From contig NZ_CP061313.1 of the NCBI RefSeq assembly GCF_018688235.1, positions 1,843,130 through 1,907,129 of the forward strand: a DNA stretch of 64,000 nucleotides, read 5' to 3'. The notes under the pieces were generated by a model. The model searched no databases and was not told where the DNA came from. It saw only the letters and a program-made list of their open reading frames with translations. The stretch comes from Polynucleobacter sp. AP-Nino-20-G2 (GTDB taxonomy: Bacteria > Pseudomonadota > Gammaproteobacteria > Burkholderiales > Burkholderiaceae). Position numbers and translations under genes: made by a program. Shown one piece after another: positions 52,330 to 60,679 of the stretch. Positions within the stretch are counted from its first letter, which is position 1, and every line of letters begins with the position of its first letter.

Positions 52330-53332
52330 CTCCAGCTCCGTGCGCCTGTTGATCAGCGTGATAACTAGACCGGACCATGGCGCCGACCGCCGCATGAGAG
52401 AAGCCCATGGCATAAGCCTCTTCCTCAAAGCGCTTGAATACATCAGGGTGTACATAACGTTGTACCGGCAAGTGATGGCCAGATGGGGCTAGATATTGCC
52501 CGATCGTGAGCATGTCGATATTGTGCTCACGCATATCACGCATCACCTCCAAAATCTCTTCATCAGTTTCACCCAGGCCCACCATCAAACCACTCTTTGT
52601 TGGGATATGCGGGAAACGTTCTTTGAAATCTTTTAAGAGTTTTAAAGAGTGAGCGTAGTCAGCACCAGGCCGCGCCTGCTTATATAAACGTGGGACTGTC
52701 TCAAGATTATGGTTCATCACATCAGGCAAACCAGCTGGCGCATGTTCCGAAAAAATATCCAAAGCTTTATCTAAACGGCCACGGAAATCCGGGACCAAGA
52801 CTTCAATACGAGTGTTGGGAGATAACTCTCTCGATTGAGAAATGCAATCCACATAATGCATTGCACCACCATCACGCAAATCATCTCGGTCGACGCTAGT
52901 GATCACAACATAATTTAATTTCAGGGCGGCAATCGTACGCGCTAAATTAGCCGGCTCTTTTTCATCAAGAGGATCTGGTCTGCCATGGCCCACATCGCAA
53001 AATGGGCAACGACGCGTGCATTTATCACCCATGATCATGAAGGTGGCAGTGCCTTTACCAAAGCACTCACCGATATTGGGGCAGCTCGCCTCTTCACAAA
53101 CGGTGACCAATTCATTCTCGCGCAATATTTTTTTGATTTCAGCAAAGCGGGAGTTTCCAGAGGCCGCCTTCACCCGAATCCAGTCTGGCTTCTTTAGAAC
53201 TTCCTCTAGCGGAACAATCTTGATTGGTATACGGGCAGTTTTTTCGCTCGATTTTTGCTTACGCGAAGCATCGTAATTCACATCCTGGCGTGCGTGGACA
53301 GTAGAGTCGAGATCCGGCTTATTCGTAGTCAT
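52322..53332 (-). CDS. lipA: Lipoyl synthase
   Basis: LipA inserts two sulfurs into octanoyl groups on lipoate-dependent enzymes. The 336-residue radical-SAM protein has the auxiliary cluster set Cys79, Cys84, Cys90 (CEEASCPNIGEC), the radical-SAM set Cys105, Cys109, Cys112 (CTRRCPFC) and the C-terminal SSYHADQ serine motif. Full length. It overlaps lipB by four bases. Confidence 0.98.
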   Translation of the reverse strand: MTTNKPDLDSTVHARQDVNYDASRKQKSSEKTARIPIKIVPLEEVLKKPDWIRVKAASGNSRFAEIKKILRENELVTVCEEASCPNIGECFGKGTATFMIMGDKCTRRCPFCDVGHGRPDPLDEKEPANLARTIAALKLNYVVITSVDRDDLRDGGAMHYVDCISQSRELSPNTRIEVLVPDFRGRLDKALDIFSEHAPAGLPDVMNHNLETVPRLYKQARPGADYAHSLKLLKDFKERFPHIPTKSGLMVGLGETDEEILEVMRDMREHNIDMLTIGQYLAPSGHHLPVQRYVHPDVFKRFEEEAYAMGFSHAAVGAMVRSSYHADQQAHGAGVV

Positions 53333-53973
53333 GATGTAATGAGTTGCTTCTGCAAATGCCCCAATAGGGCTTGGCCAATAATGTCTGTATTGTCCTTGAT
53401 CCCAAGGGTTTGCATATCGACGGTCTTTAAGCCCTCATAACCACAAGGGTGGATCCGAGCAAATGCCCCTAAATCCGTTGCGACATTTAGCGCTAGGCCG
53501 TGATAGGAGCAGCCTTTTGAGACCTTGAGCCCCAAGGCGGCAATCTTGGCGCCGCGATTCTCCGGAGCCACATTGGCATCCTGTGCGACATAAATACCGG
53601 GTGCGCCGGGATGTCTCTCTGCCTGCAAGCCAAAATCTGCCAAAGTATCAATTAAGGCCTGTTCGATTCTAGAAACCAACTCTTTTACAAATAAACCTAA
53701 ACGCCTCAGATCCAACAGCAGATACACCACAATCTGCCCAGGCCCGTGATACGTAATCTCACCACCTCGATCTACCTGCACCATTGGAATTTGATTACTA
53801 GGGGTGTGGAGGTTTTCTGGATCGCCAGCAAGGCCTAAAGTAAATACGGGCGGATGCTCAAGCACCCAGATTTCATCTGGAGTGCCGCTATCACGATGTT
53901 GGGTAAAGTCACGCATCGCCTGATAAGTCGATTCGTAATTAGCAATGCCTAGATGCTTGACTAAAATGGGCAT
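53329..53973 (-). CDS. lipB: Octanoyltransferase
   Basis: LipB moves octanoate from acyl carrier protein to lipoyl domains. The 214-residue protein has GGEITYHGPGQ near residues 70-80, catalytic Lys143 (GAKIAALG) and Cys177 (IHPCGYEG). Full length. It follows the DUF493 gene by eight bases and overlaps lipA, the usual ybeD-lipB-lipA order. Confidence 0.98.
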   Translation of the reverse strand: MPILVKHLGIANYESTYQAMRDFTQHRDSGTPDEIWVLEHPPVFTLGLAGDPENLHTPSNQIPMVQVDRGGEITYHGPGQIVVYLLLDLRRLGLFVKELVSRIEQALIDTLADFGLQAERHPGAPGIYVAQDANVAPENRGAKIAALGLKVSKGCSYHGLALNVATDLGAFARIHPCGYEGLKTVDMQTLGIKDNTDIIGQALLGHLQKQLITS

Positions 53974-53981
53974 ACGAACAC

Positions 53982-54251
53982 TTAGAGAACTATGCTTACC
54001 AATGGATGCGTAGAAAGCGTACGATACAACTCATCCAACTGCTCACGACTAGTTGCCGTAATCGGCAGGGTAATGCCCAAATAGTTGCCATCTTTAGAAG
54101 GTCTTTGCTCAACCTTGCTCTCATCAAATGTTGGATCGAATTGCCGAGCAATATGCAAGATCGCTGGTAGATATTCTGGGCTTGCCTTGCCCATCACTTT
54201 GATCGGAAATTCAGATGGGTACTCAATAAGAGATTTTCTATCTTCGGTCAT
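53982..54251 (-). CDS. YbeD-like DUF493 protein
   Basis: An 89-residue protein with the ferredoxin-like fold of DUF493: LIEYPSEFPIKVMGK, then SKDGNYLGITLPITATSREQLDELY split over two strands, ending VSIVL. Small regulatory role suspected from context with lipB; no function is established here. AGGGAAA precedes the ATG. Confidence 0.93.
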   Translation of the reverse strand: MTEDRKSLIEYPSEFPIKVMGKASPEYLPAILHIARQFDPTFDESKVEQRPSKDGNYLGITLPITATSREQLDELYRTLSTHPLVSIVL

Positions 54252-54299
54252 GGTTTCCCTGTAATCTTTCTGAGTTATTTTTTAATCAGCTTCTGGTAT

Positions 54300-55016
54300 T
54301 TAATGATTACGATGATCTGGCATTCCTAGCCAAGCACCAGTAATGATGTTGCGAATACAGTGCAAGCGGCGATGGAAAAAATGATCTGCGCCAGGAACCA
54401 CTTGAACAGTTAACTCTTGTGGGCGCGCCCAATCCAAAACATCAATCAATGGAATAGTTTCATCCACTTCTCCATGAATCAAAATAGTATCTGCTGGCGC
54501 AGGAGCCAGATCCCACTTGCCAGCAGCGCTACCCACCATCACAAGGCGCTCTGCTGGACGACCAAGCTCCGACAATCTTTGAACGAGATGCGTGCCCACA
54601 TAACTGCCAAATGAAAAGCCGGAAACTACCAAGGGCAACATATTGGCCTCATGAATCCAGCCCTGATGCGCTGTCGCTTCAACCTCTGTCCAGCTTGAAG
54701 GAGTACGCATCCAGTCGGTGACATGCAATAAATCCTCCATCTCACCAATACCATCATCATGAACACCAGCTGTAGCGCCCACTCCACGGAAATTGGGACG
54801 CACACTGACATACCCCAATTGGTTAAATGCGCGTGCCATTGTTTGCGCCACCTTGTTATCCATCGTGCCACCCATCAATGGATGTGGATGCGCCACCAAT
54901 GCCAAACCTCTTACAGAGAACTCTGGATTATTTTTTAATTCATCAGGCAAATCGATGGACATTTCAATCTGTCCCACCACACCGTCAATATGAATTATTT
55001 TTGTACGACCATTCAT
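54300..55016 (-). CDS. Alpha/beta hydrolase
   Basis: This 238-residue cytosolic protein has the hydrolase core with LALVAHPHPLMGGTMDNKV near residue 35, nucleophile elbow VSGFSFGSYVG near residue 130, and ILIHGEVDETIP and PGADHFFHRRL supplying the acid and histidine. It resembles the YqiA/CocE-like short hydrolases often annotated as alpha/beta hydrolases. Substrate unknown. It lies downstream of the ferredoxin gene. Confidence 0.9.
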   Translation of the reverse strand: MNGRTKIIHIDGVVGQIEMSIDLPDELKNNPEFSVRGLALVAHPHPLMGGTMDNKVAQTMARAFNQLGYVSVRPNFRGVGATAGVHDDGIGEMEDLLHVTDWMRTPSSWTEVEATAHQGWIHEANMLPLVVSGFSFGSYVGTHLVQRLSELGRPAERLVMVGSAAGKWDLAPAPADTILIHGEVDETIPLIDVLDWARPQELTVQVVPGADHFFHRRLHCIRNIITGAWLGMPDHRNH

Positions 55017-55037
55017 GAAGTGCGCTTTCTAACTCTA

Positions 55038-55346
55038 CTAAACCAACTGCAGGCGCTCTACTGGACGCCCCTGAATTAAATGAGATTGAATGATTTCTTC
55101 AACATCTTCGGTATCAACAAATGTATACCAAACACCTTCTGGATACACCACCATGACGGGGCCATCAGCACATCGGTCTAAGCATCCAGCCTTATTAATC
55201 CGAGTCTTCCCGGGACCAGAAAGGGCGAGCTCTTTCACGCGATTTTTTGCATACTCGAATAGTGCGAATGCGTTGTGTTGCTCACAACACTCCTCCCCAT
55301 TACTGCGCTGATTGAGACAGAAAAATACATGGTGTTTAAAGCTCAT
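55038..55346 (-). CDS. Thioredoxin-like [2Fe-2S] ferredoxin
   Basis: I choose ATG 55346 (MSFKHHVFFCLNQR), giving 102 residues. Cluster cysteines are in FFCLNQRSNGEECC and GCLDRCADGP, the pattern of thioredoxin-like ferredoxins. The family carries electrons in various pathways; the partner is unknown. It lies between the VanZ gene and the hydrolase gene on the same strand. Confidence 0.92.
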   Translation of the reverse strand: MSFKHHVFFCLNQRSNGEECCEQHNAFALFEYAKNRVKELALSGPGKTRINKAGCLDRCADGPVMVVYPEGVWYTFVDTEDVEEIIQSHLIQGRPVERLQLV

Positions 55347-55358
55347 AAAGAATATCAA

Positions 55359-56453
55359 TCAAGGTTTTAAATGAAATATGGATTTGTTACGAATAAGCCA
55401 AACTAAAGCTAACGGCAACCATACTACCGAAACCCACTGCATGAGCTCATTAAAGTGCAATAGTCGCCCTTGATACCAATGCCTTAAGGTTAGAACAAAG
55501 TAGGGGTTGTCAGGCAAGAGGTTAATGGCAATCGTGGCACTAATCAAAGAAGCTAAAGCAAGCCAAAACTTAGTCGTATCGGAAAAACGTAAAGCCCACC
55601 TCAAACAAATACTACCCAGGATCATGCCCCACATGGCACCAGCAGTTAGCCAAAGCAAACTAAATTCAGCCCCAAATTGCAGTGCAGTAAAAATAATCTT
55701 TATCAAAACAGTGAAGCAAAGCAAACTATTTAATATTCTCCATTGCGGCGCTTTGGCACGCATCCCCAAAGATAGCAAGAGAGCTGCGCCAAGCCAACAC
55801 AAGGCCGTAATGATAGACTCTTGAACGACATGGTTAATCACCATCGTTCCCCAATCTACGGAAGCAAAGATGGCGTGTCCCCAGACTCCAGTACCCAACC
55901 AAGAGCTCTGAGGATAAATTTGCGACCAAGGAAATAGCAGAAATAAGGCGCAAGCCGCCCAATTCAGTCCAAACCACTGATCAAAACGACGTCGAATAGC
56001 GCTTCCAGATAGCCACTGCGGTCCCAGCGGGATAGCCAGCAGAGCGCCGAGCAACCCACCCAAGACATTGGCCCACCAATCCATCTGACTAGGAATGCGG
56101 GTGGGTAGCCAAGATTGCAGAGATTCCACGCTAAAGGCCAAAACAGCACTAAAGCTCAAAGCAATCCCAAGGGCAACAAAATTACGCCAGCGGGGATAAC
56201 ACGCAAAAACCAGCAAAAATCCCAAAGGGATATAAGCCAAGATATTCACAGATACATCAAAAAGAGTGATAAACCGCGGCAAAGGAGCATCCAACCATGC
56301 CCATGGGGAAACCCCATTCTCAAAGCTGAAATCAAAGGGATTCAAGCTCACATAAATGATTAAAAGGGCATAACTTAGGCTAATGGCCCTCGCCAAAGGC
56401 ATGGCCTGGAGGGGCCAAACAAACTTGCGAGGACGATGATCTTCATGATGCAT
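55359..56453 (-). CDS. VanZ-family membrane protein
   Basis: A 364-residue inner-membrane protein with about nine or ten helices. The N-terminal half holds the VanZ-like signature: SLNPFDF, NILAYIPLGFLL and PSQMDWWANVLGGLLGA. Distant relatives confer low-level teicoplanin resistance, but in proteobacteria the role is unknown. The C-terminal 200 residues are unassigned helices. TAGAAT lies six bases before the ATG. Divergent from birA across 37 bases. Confidence 0.88.
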   Translation of the reverse strand: MHHEDHRPRKFVWPLQAMPLARAISLSYALLIIYVSLNPFDFSFENGVSPWAWLDAPLPRFITLFDVSVNILAYIPLGFLLVFACYPRWRNFVALGIALSFSAVLAFSVESLQSWLPTRIPSQMDWWANVLGGLLGALLAIPLGPQWLSGSAIRRRFDQWFGLNWAACALFLLFPWSQIYPQSSWLGTGVWGHAIFASVDWGTMVINHVVQESIITALCWLGAALLLSLGMRAKAPQWRILNSLLCFTVLIKIIFTALQFGAEFSLLWLTAGAMWGMILGSICLRWALRFSDTTKFWLALASLISATIAINLLPDNPYFVLTLRHWYQGRLLHFNELMQWVSVVWLPLALVWLIRNKSIFHLKP

Positions 56454-56459
56454 TCCCCA

Positions 56460-56465
56460 ATTCTA
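56460..56465 (-). promoter_or_regulatory. Candidate leaderless -10 (TAGAAT) of the VanZ gene
   Basis: On the minus strand TAGAAT is followed by TGGGGA and ATG 56453. The purine run ends directly before the ATG, too close to work well as a Shine-Dalgarno sequence. Confidence 0.45.
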
Positions 56466-56478
56466 GGTCAGACCTTTC

Positions 56479-56484
56479 TACAAT
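56479..56484 (+). promoter_or_regulatory. Candidate leaderless -10 (TACAAT) of birA
   Basis: TACAAT is followed by GGAGAA and ATG 56491. GGAG could act as a close Shine-Dalgarno sequence if transcription began further upstream, so this case is less clear than kdsD or mutM. Confidence 0.4.
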
Positions 56485-56490
56485 GGAGAA

Positions 56491-57288
56491 ATGAGCTGGA
56501 ATTGCATCCTAGAACGTGTCGCCAAAACGAAATCTACCAACGATGATTTGTTAGAGAGATGGCGTACTGGCGAATTAATTGACCCAGTCGCCAGAATTGC
56601 CCATGAACAGACCGCAGGTAAAGGCAGAGCTGGGAGGGTTTGGTTAGCTAACCCCAGTGACACCCTGTGCTTCTCATTGGCATACCCCTTTCAATGTCGC
56701 CCGAACGAGCTAAGCGGCCTTAGTCTGGTAATTGGGATGGCAGTGATTTCTGGCATCGCAGCAGCCCTCCATCTCAACCCTGCTGAATTGCATCAACGCG
56801 GCTTGAGACTCAAATGGCCAAATGATCTCCTTCTCAATAACGCCAAACTAGGCGGCATCCTCATTGAAGGCGGCCAAACAAGCCCGACTGCGCCCACATG
56901 GATGATCATCGGTGTCGGCCTGAACTTGCGACATGCTGATGTAATTGAAAAAAATTTAGAGGACATCCATTCCTTCGGAGTGGCGGCATTGGATCAGCTT
57001 ATTTCTGACCGAAAAACCCTCCCTGACAATGAATTCATTTGGCTAAAACTCATTGAATCCTTTGAAAAACATCTTACCGATTTTGAGCGCCATGGATTTA
57101 CGCACTTTAAGAACACCTGGGCACAGTGGGATGCGTTTCATGAGCAAGCAGTCTCCATTTCGGGCGCCGGCAAAGAGACGATCTTTGGCATCTCAGCAGG
57201 AGTAGATGACACTGGCGCATTACTATTAAGTCAATCCAATAAAACTATTGCCATTCATGCGGGCGATGTTTCTCTGCGAGTTCAATGA
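56491..57288 (+). CDS. birA: Biotin-[acetyl-CoA-carboxylase] ligase
   Basis: BirA attaches biotin to the carrier domain of acetyl-CoA carboxylase. The 265-residue protein has TKSTNDDLL at the start, the biotinyl-AMP loop AGKGRAGRVW near residue 45, and LKWPNDLLLNNAKLGGILIE near 110. The N-terminal helix-turn-helix of E. coli BirA is missing, so it should be a ligase only. It overlaps coaX by four bases. Confidence 0.95.
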   Translation: MSWNCILERVAKTKSTNDDLLERWRTGELIDPVARIAHEQTAGKGRAGRVWLANPSDTLCFSLAYPFQCRPNELSGLSLVIGMAVISGIAAALHLNPAELHQRGLRLKWPNDLLLNNAKLGGILIEGGQTSPTAPTWMIIGVGLNLRHADVIEKNLEDIHSFGVAALDQLISDRKTLPDNEFIWLKLIESFEKHLTDFERHGFTHFKNTWAQWDAFHEQAVSISGAGKETIFGISAGVDDTGALLLSQSNKTIAIHAGDVSLRVQ

Positions 57289-58109
57289 TGAGTTTGTATT
57301 TATTATTCGATGTGGGAAATACTCGCCTGAAATGGGCGGCGGTTGAGTCCACGCAAAATATTGCCGACCGCAATAAAAAACTCTGGGCCTATTCCGGATC
57401 CATTAGTAGTAAATCATTGGAATCTCTTGAGCTACGCGCGGAGTTATCTGACTACATTGCAAAAACCTTGCCAAAGCCCGATGCCATTGGATATTGCTGT
57501 GTAGCAGGCGATGCCGCTATTGAAAATCTTCAAGCTCTTTTTCCTCAATGGAAAGATAGTGCGTGGAAGCAACTAAAAGGTGACAGCCCTTATCAAGGCA
57601 TGCGCACTCTGTATGAAGATCCCGCCAAACTGGGAGCTGATCGCTGGGCAGCCCTCATTGGCGCAAGGGCGCTATCGAGCACCAACACCTTAATGATTAA
57701 CGCTGGTACTGCCACAACAATTGATTTATTAGGCGGCAATGGCGTTCATTACGGCGGCTGGATTTTGCCAGGACTGAGTTTGATGCAAGAGAGTTTGCGC
57801 AGCAACACTGCTCAACTTCCCTTGGCTGAACGCACGGATACTGCAGCGCTACAAGCAAGCTTTGGCATATCAACTAATGAGGCAATTATTGGCGGATGCG
57901 ATGCGGCACAGATTGGAGCAATACTACGCGCAGCTCATTTGGCAAAAGAAATGCATCACCCTGTTGAGCGTATTTGGATTGATGGCGGGAATGCCAAGAT
58001 TCTGACAAATGAAATTCAGAAATTTCCAGAACTCAACATGCTGCCGGTAGAGTCCATTGAAGGACTGGTACTGCGTGGCCTATGGGCCTGGCTACTTCAA
58101 AATCTTTAA
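57285..58109 (+). CDS. coaX: Type III pantothenate kinase
   Basis: CoaX phosphorylates pantothenate in the first step of coenzyme A synthesis. The 274-residue protein has LFDVGNTRLKW near the start, LGADRWAALIGA near residue 116 and NAGTATTIDLLGGNG near 136, the acetate-kinase-fold motifs. The ATG at 57285 is followed by a second ATG. It is translationally coupled to birA, a common pairing. It converges on rfaE2. Confidence 0.96.
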   Translation: MMSLYLLFDVGNTRLKWAAVESTQNIADRNKKLWAYSGSISSKSLESLELRAELSDYIAKTLPKPDAIGYCCVAGDAAIENLQALFPQWKDSAWKQLKGDSPYQGMRTLYEDPAKLGADRWAALIGARALSSTNTLMINAGTATTIDLLGGNGVHYGGWILPGLSLMQESLRSNTAQLPLAERTDTAALQASFGISTNEAIIGGCDAAQIGAILRAAHLAKEMHHPVERIWIDGGNAKILTNEIQKFPELNMLPVESIEGLVLRGLWAWLLQNL

Positions 58110-58130
58110 AAAGCAGTAGCTTGATCCGTA

Positions 58131-58622
58131 TTACTGAGTGCGGATCTTGCCCAAAAGAGTCGTCGTAGATCGCTCATACAAGAATGGAATGGCAATGGCT
58201 TTTCCACCCCATGTTTTCACTAGACGCGTTTCTTCCAGGGAATCAATTTCATAATCTCCGCCCTTGACATAGATATCTGGACGAATTTTGGCAATTAAGC
58301 TTACCGGGGTTTGCTCAGTGAACAATATTGTCAAATCCACACTAGCTAGCGCAGCCAATAGAGCCTGGCGATCAGCCTCAGTGTTAATTGGGCGATCATC
58401 CCCTTTACCCAGCATCTTGACCGAAGCATCGGAGTTCACGCCCACCACAAGGCTTGCTCCTAATTCACGGGCCTGAGCCAAATAACTAGCATGTCCGCGA
58501 TGGAGGATATCGAATACGCCATTAGTGAATACTAGCGGCCTTGGGAGCTCAGCAATCCGGGCATCCAAATCCGCTGGAGAGCACACCTTGGACTCAAAAG
58601 AAGGTAAAGGTAATGAAGTCAT
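58131..58622 (-). CDS. rfaE2: D-glycero-beta-D-manno-heptose 1-phosphate adenylyltransferase
   Basis: This enzyme activates heptose-1-phosphate for the LPS inner core. The 163-residue cytidylyltransferase-fold protein has FTNGVFDILHRGHASYL with the HxGH-like HRGH near residue 40, and YVKGGDYEIDSL near 117. It corresponds to the C-terminal domain of E. coli HldE. TAATAT lies exactly six bases before the ATG, with no Shine-Dalgarno sequence. Confidence 0.96.
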   Translation of the reverse strand: MTSLPLPSFESKVCSPADLDARIAELPRPLVFTNGVFDILHRGHASYLAQARELGASLVVGVNSDASVKMLGKGDDRPINTEADRQALLAALASVDLTILFTEQTPVSLIAKIRPDIYVKGGDYEIDSLEETRLVKTWGGKAIAIPFLYERSTTTLLGKIRTQ

Positions 58623-58628
58623 AACGCA

Positions 58629-58634
58629 ATATTA
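58629..58634 (-). promoter_or_regulatory. Candidate leaderless -10 (TAATAT) of rfaE2
   Basis: On the minus strand TAATAT is followed by TGCGTT and ATG 58622. No Shine-Dalgarno sequence. The area is A/T-rich, so this is one of the weaker examples. Confidence 0.4.
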
Positions 58635-58712
58635 ATAGTATTAAGTCTCGCCCAACGATATTTGCCAGAATGTCTTAGACTTGGGCATCCCCGCCCACCT
58701 AAAAGGTTCAAC

Positions 58713-59291
58713 ATGATTCGTAATTTGGCTCGCTGCTTACTAGCCCTGCTTTTGTTAGTCCCTACACTGGAATTCGCCCAAGCCGCACCCCCCGCTTCTG
58801 CTAGCTGCAGCCCACTTTTGTCCCATACCTTTCCAAGATTGCAGGACGAAACGCCACAAAGTCTATGCCAATACCAAGGTAAGGTAGTTCTGGTCGTCAA
58901 TACAGCCAGCTTTTGCGGATTTACCAGCCAATATGAGGGGCTCGAGCAACTCTATGCCAAATATAAAGATCGCGGCTTTGTGGTTCTGGGATTTCCATCC
59001 AATGATTTTGGACAACAAGAGCCAGGCAGTAATAAGGAAATTGCGGACTTCTGTAAGAACACCTACGACGTGAAGTTCCCGATGTTTGCAAAAAGTTCAG
59101 TCAGCGGCAATAACCCAAACCCGCTGTTTAAAATGTTGATTGCCAAAACTGGCACTAGTCCAAAATGGAATTTTTACAAATACCTGATTGATCGCCGTGG
59201 CAATGCAGTCGACTCATTCGGAAGTGTGACCAAACCCACCAGCAGCAGCCTTACTGCGGAAATTGAGAAATTGCTTGGAGAAAAAATTTAG
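58713..59291 (+). CDS. Glutathione peroxidase, exported
   Basis: This enzyme reduces hydrogen peroxide or lipid hydroperoxides with thiols. I choose ATG 58713 (MIRNLARCLLALLLL) behind AAAAGG; a start at 58662 adds an unrelated leader. The 192-residue protein has a signal peptide ending AQA (residue 24), so the enzyme is probably periplasmic. The peroxidatic Cys68 is in NTASFCGFTSQY, the glutamine in NDFGQQEPG and the tryptophan in WNFYKYL. It is the first gene of a five-gene unit with lipid-modifying enzymes; its stop overlaps the next start. Confidence 0.93.
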   Translation: MIRNLARCLLALLLLVPTLEFAQAAPPASASCSPLLSHTFPRLQDETPQSLCQYQGKVVLVVNTASFCGFTSQYEGLEQLYAKYKDRGFVVLGFPSNDFGQQEPGSNKEIADFCKNTYDVKFPMFAKSSVSGNNPNPLFKMLIAKTGTSPKWNFYKYLIDRRGNAVDSFGSVTKPTSSSLTAEIEKLLGEKI

Positions 59292-60679
59292 TGAGTAAGA
59301 AAAAAGTTGCCATTATTGGTGCAGGGATTTCTGGTCTGGGGTGCGCATACGCACTTCGTCAACACCCCGATCTAGACATCACGATATTTGAAGGCGGCAA
59401 TCATATTGGCGGCCATAGCAATACAGTCGACTTCACGCTAGATACCCCTCAGGGATCAATTACACACGGAATTGATACAGGTTTTTTAGTGTTCAATCGC
59501 AAAACATATCCCCGCCTCGTTCGCCTGTTTGAAGAAATTGGAGTTCCTATTGCGCCATCGGAAATGTCATTTTCCGTTTCGATTGATGCCACCCAAAAAG
59601 CAGGGCATCAGAAAAAAATTGAGTGGGCCGGCAATGATCTCAATTCCTTCTTTGGTCAACGATCCAATCTCTTCTCCCTCTCTTTCTGGAGAATGGCTTA
59701 CGACATTTTGCGTTTTAATCGTCTAGCCACTAGATTGGCAGAGGAGCAAATCTCCGCAAAGTTGGAGTACTCCGAACCAGATGAATGCATTAAAGACTTT
59801 TTAGATCGCAATCGCTTTAGTGCCAGCTTTAGAGAAAATTATTTCTTGCCTATGATTGGAGCGATCTGGTCATGCTCAGTTGAGCAGATGCTCGAGTTCC
59901 CGATTCAGACAATGGTGCGCTTCTGTCATAACCATGGGCTTTTACAAATTCAGAATCGCCCTCAATGGTTAACCGTGCGGGGCGGATCGCGAGAATACGT
60001 CAAACTCTTGGTTTCCGCTTTAGAAAAACATCACGTCAAAATCGTGCGCGAGTCTGTCAATCGAGTCAACGCTAGTCACGCAGACGGCCATCAGGCGGAA
60101 GTCATTAGTCAGTCTGGATCGCACTGGTTTGATGAGGTCATCATGGCTTGCCATAGCGATCAATCGCTTGAGTTGGTGCATGGCATTAGCCAAGACGCTC
60201 GTAATATTTTAGCGTCAGTCCCCTATCAAAAGAATCGCGCTATCTTGCATACGGATACCCATTTTTTACCTACAACAGAACGGTGTTGGGCAGCATGGAA
60301 TTACACCGCCAAGTCTGGAGCAACTCCCACAGCGCAACAGCATGTCAGCGTAAATTACCTGATCAATCGCTTGCAGCCCTTGCCCGAAGGGCTACAGAGT
60401 ACGCAAATCATTGTTAGCCTGAATCCACTCACAGAACCAGATCACCGTCTCGTGCATCAAGAAATTCATTACTCACATCCAGTGTTCGATATGCGGGCCG
60501 TGCAAGCACAAAAGGAACTGCCACTAATTCAAGGCAACTCCTCTATTTGGTATTGCGGCGCATGGACAGGGTTTGGCTTTCACGAAGACGGTCTTCGCTC
60601 TGGAGAGCTGGTTGCTAAAGACCTCATCGAATCTATTCACTCCCACACCGCCCTCGGCTCAACCCAAGATGCTCAATAA
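59291..60679 (+). CDS. FAD-dependent oxidoreductase (COG2907-like)
   Basis: The GTG start at 59291 shares a base with the preceding TAG stop. The 462-residue protein has the dinucleotide-binding start VAIIGAGISGLGCAYALR (Gly10 to Gly15), then GGNHIGGHSNTV and GIDTGFLVFNRKTYP, typical of amine-oxidase/desaturase-like flavoproteins. The C-terminus has WYCGAWTGFGFHEDGLRSG. Relatives are found beside DUF1365 and CFA-like genes, including units induced by singlet oxygen in other proteobacteria. The reaction is not established; acting on unsaturated acyl chains is inference. Confidence 0.9.
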   Translation: MSKKKVAIIGAGISGLGCAYALRQHPDLDITIFEGGNHIGGHSNTVDFTLDTPQGSITHGIDTGFLVFNRKTYPRLVRLFEEIGVPIAPSEMSFSVSIDATQKAGHQKKIEWAGNDLNSFFGQRSNLFSLSFWRMAYDILRFNRLATRLAEEQISAKLEYSEPDECIKDFLDRNRFSASFRENYFLPMIGAIWSCSVEQMLEFPIQTMVRFCHNHGLLQIQNRPQWLTVRGGSREYVKLLVSALEKHHVKIVRESVNRVNASHADGHQAEVISQSGSHWFDEVIMACHSDQSLELVHGISQDARNILASVPYQKNRAILHTDTHFLPTTERCWAAWNYTAKSGATPTAQQHVSVNYLINRLQPLPEGLQSTQIIVSLNPLTEPDHRLVHQEIHYSHPVFDMRAVQAQKELPLIQGNSSIWYCGAWTGFGFHEDGLRSGELVAKDLIESIHSHTALGSTQDAQ

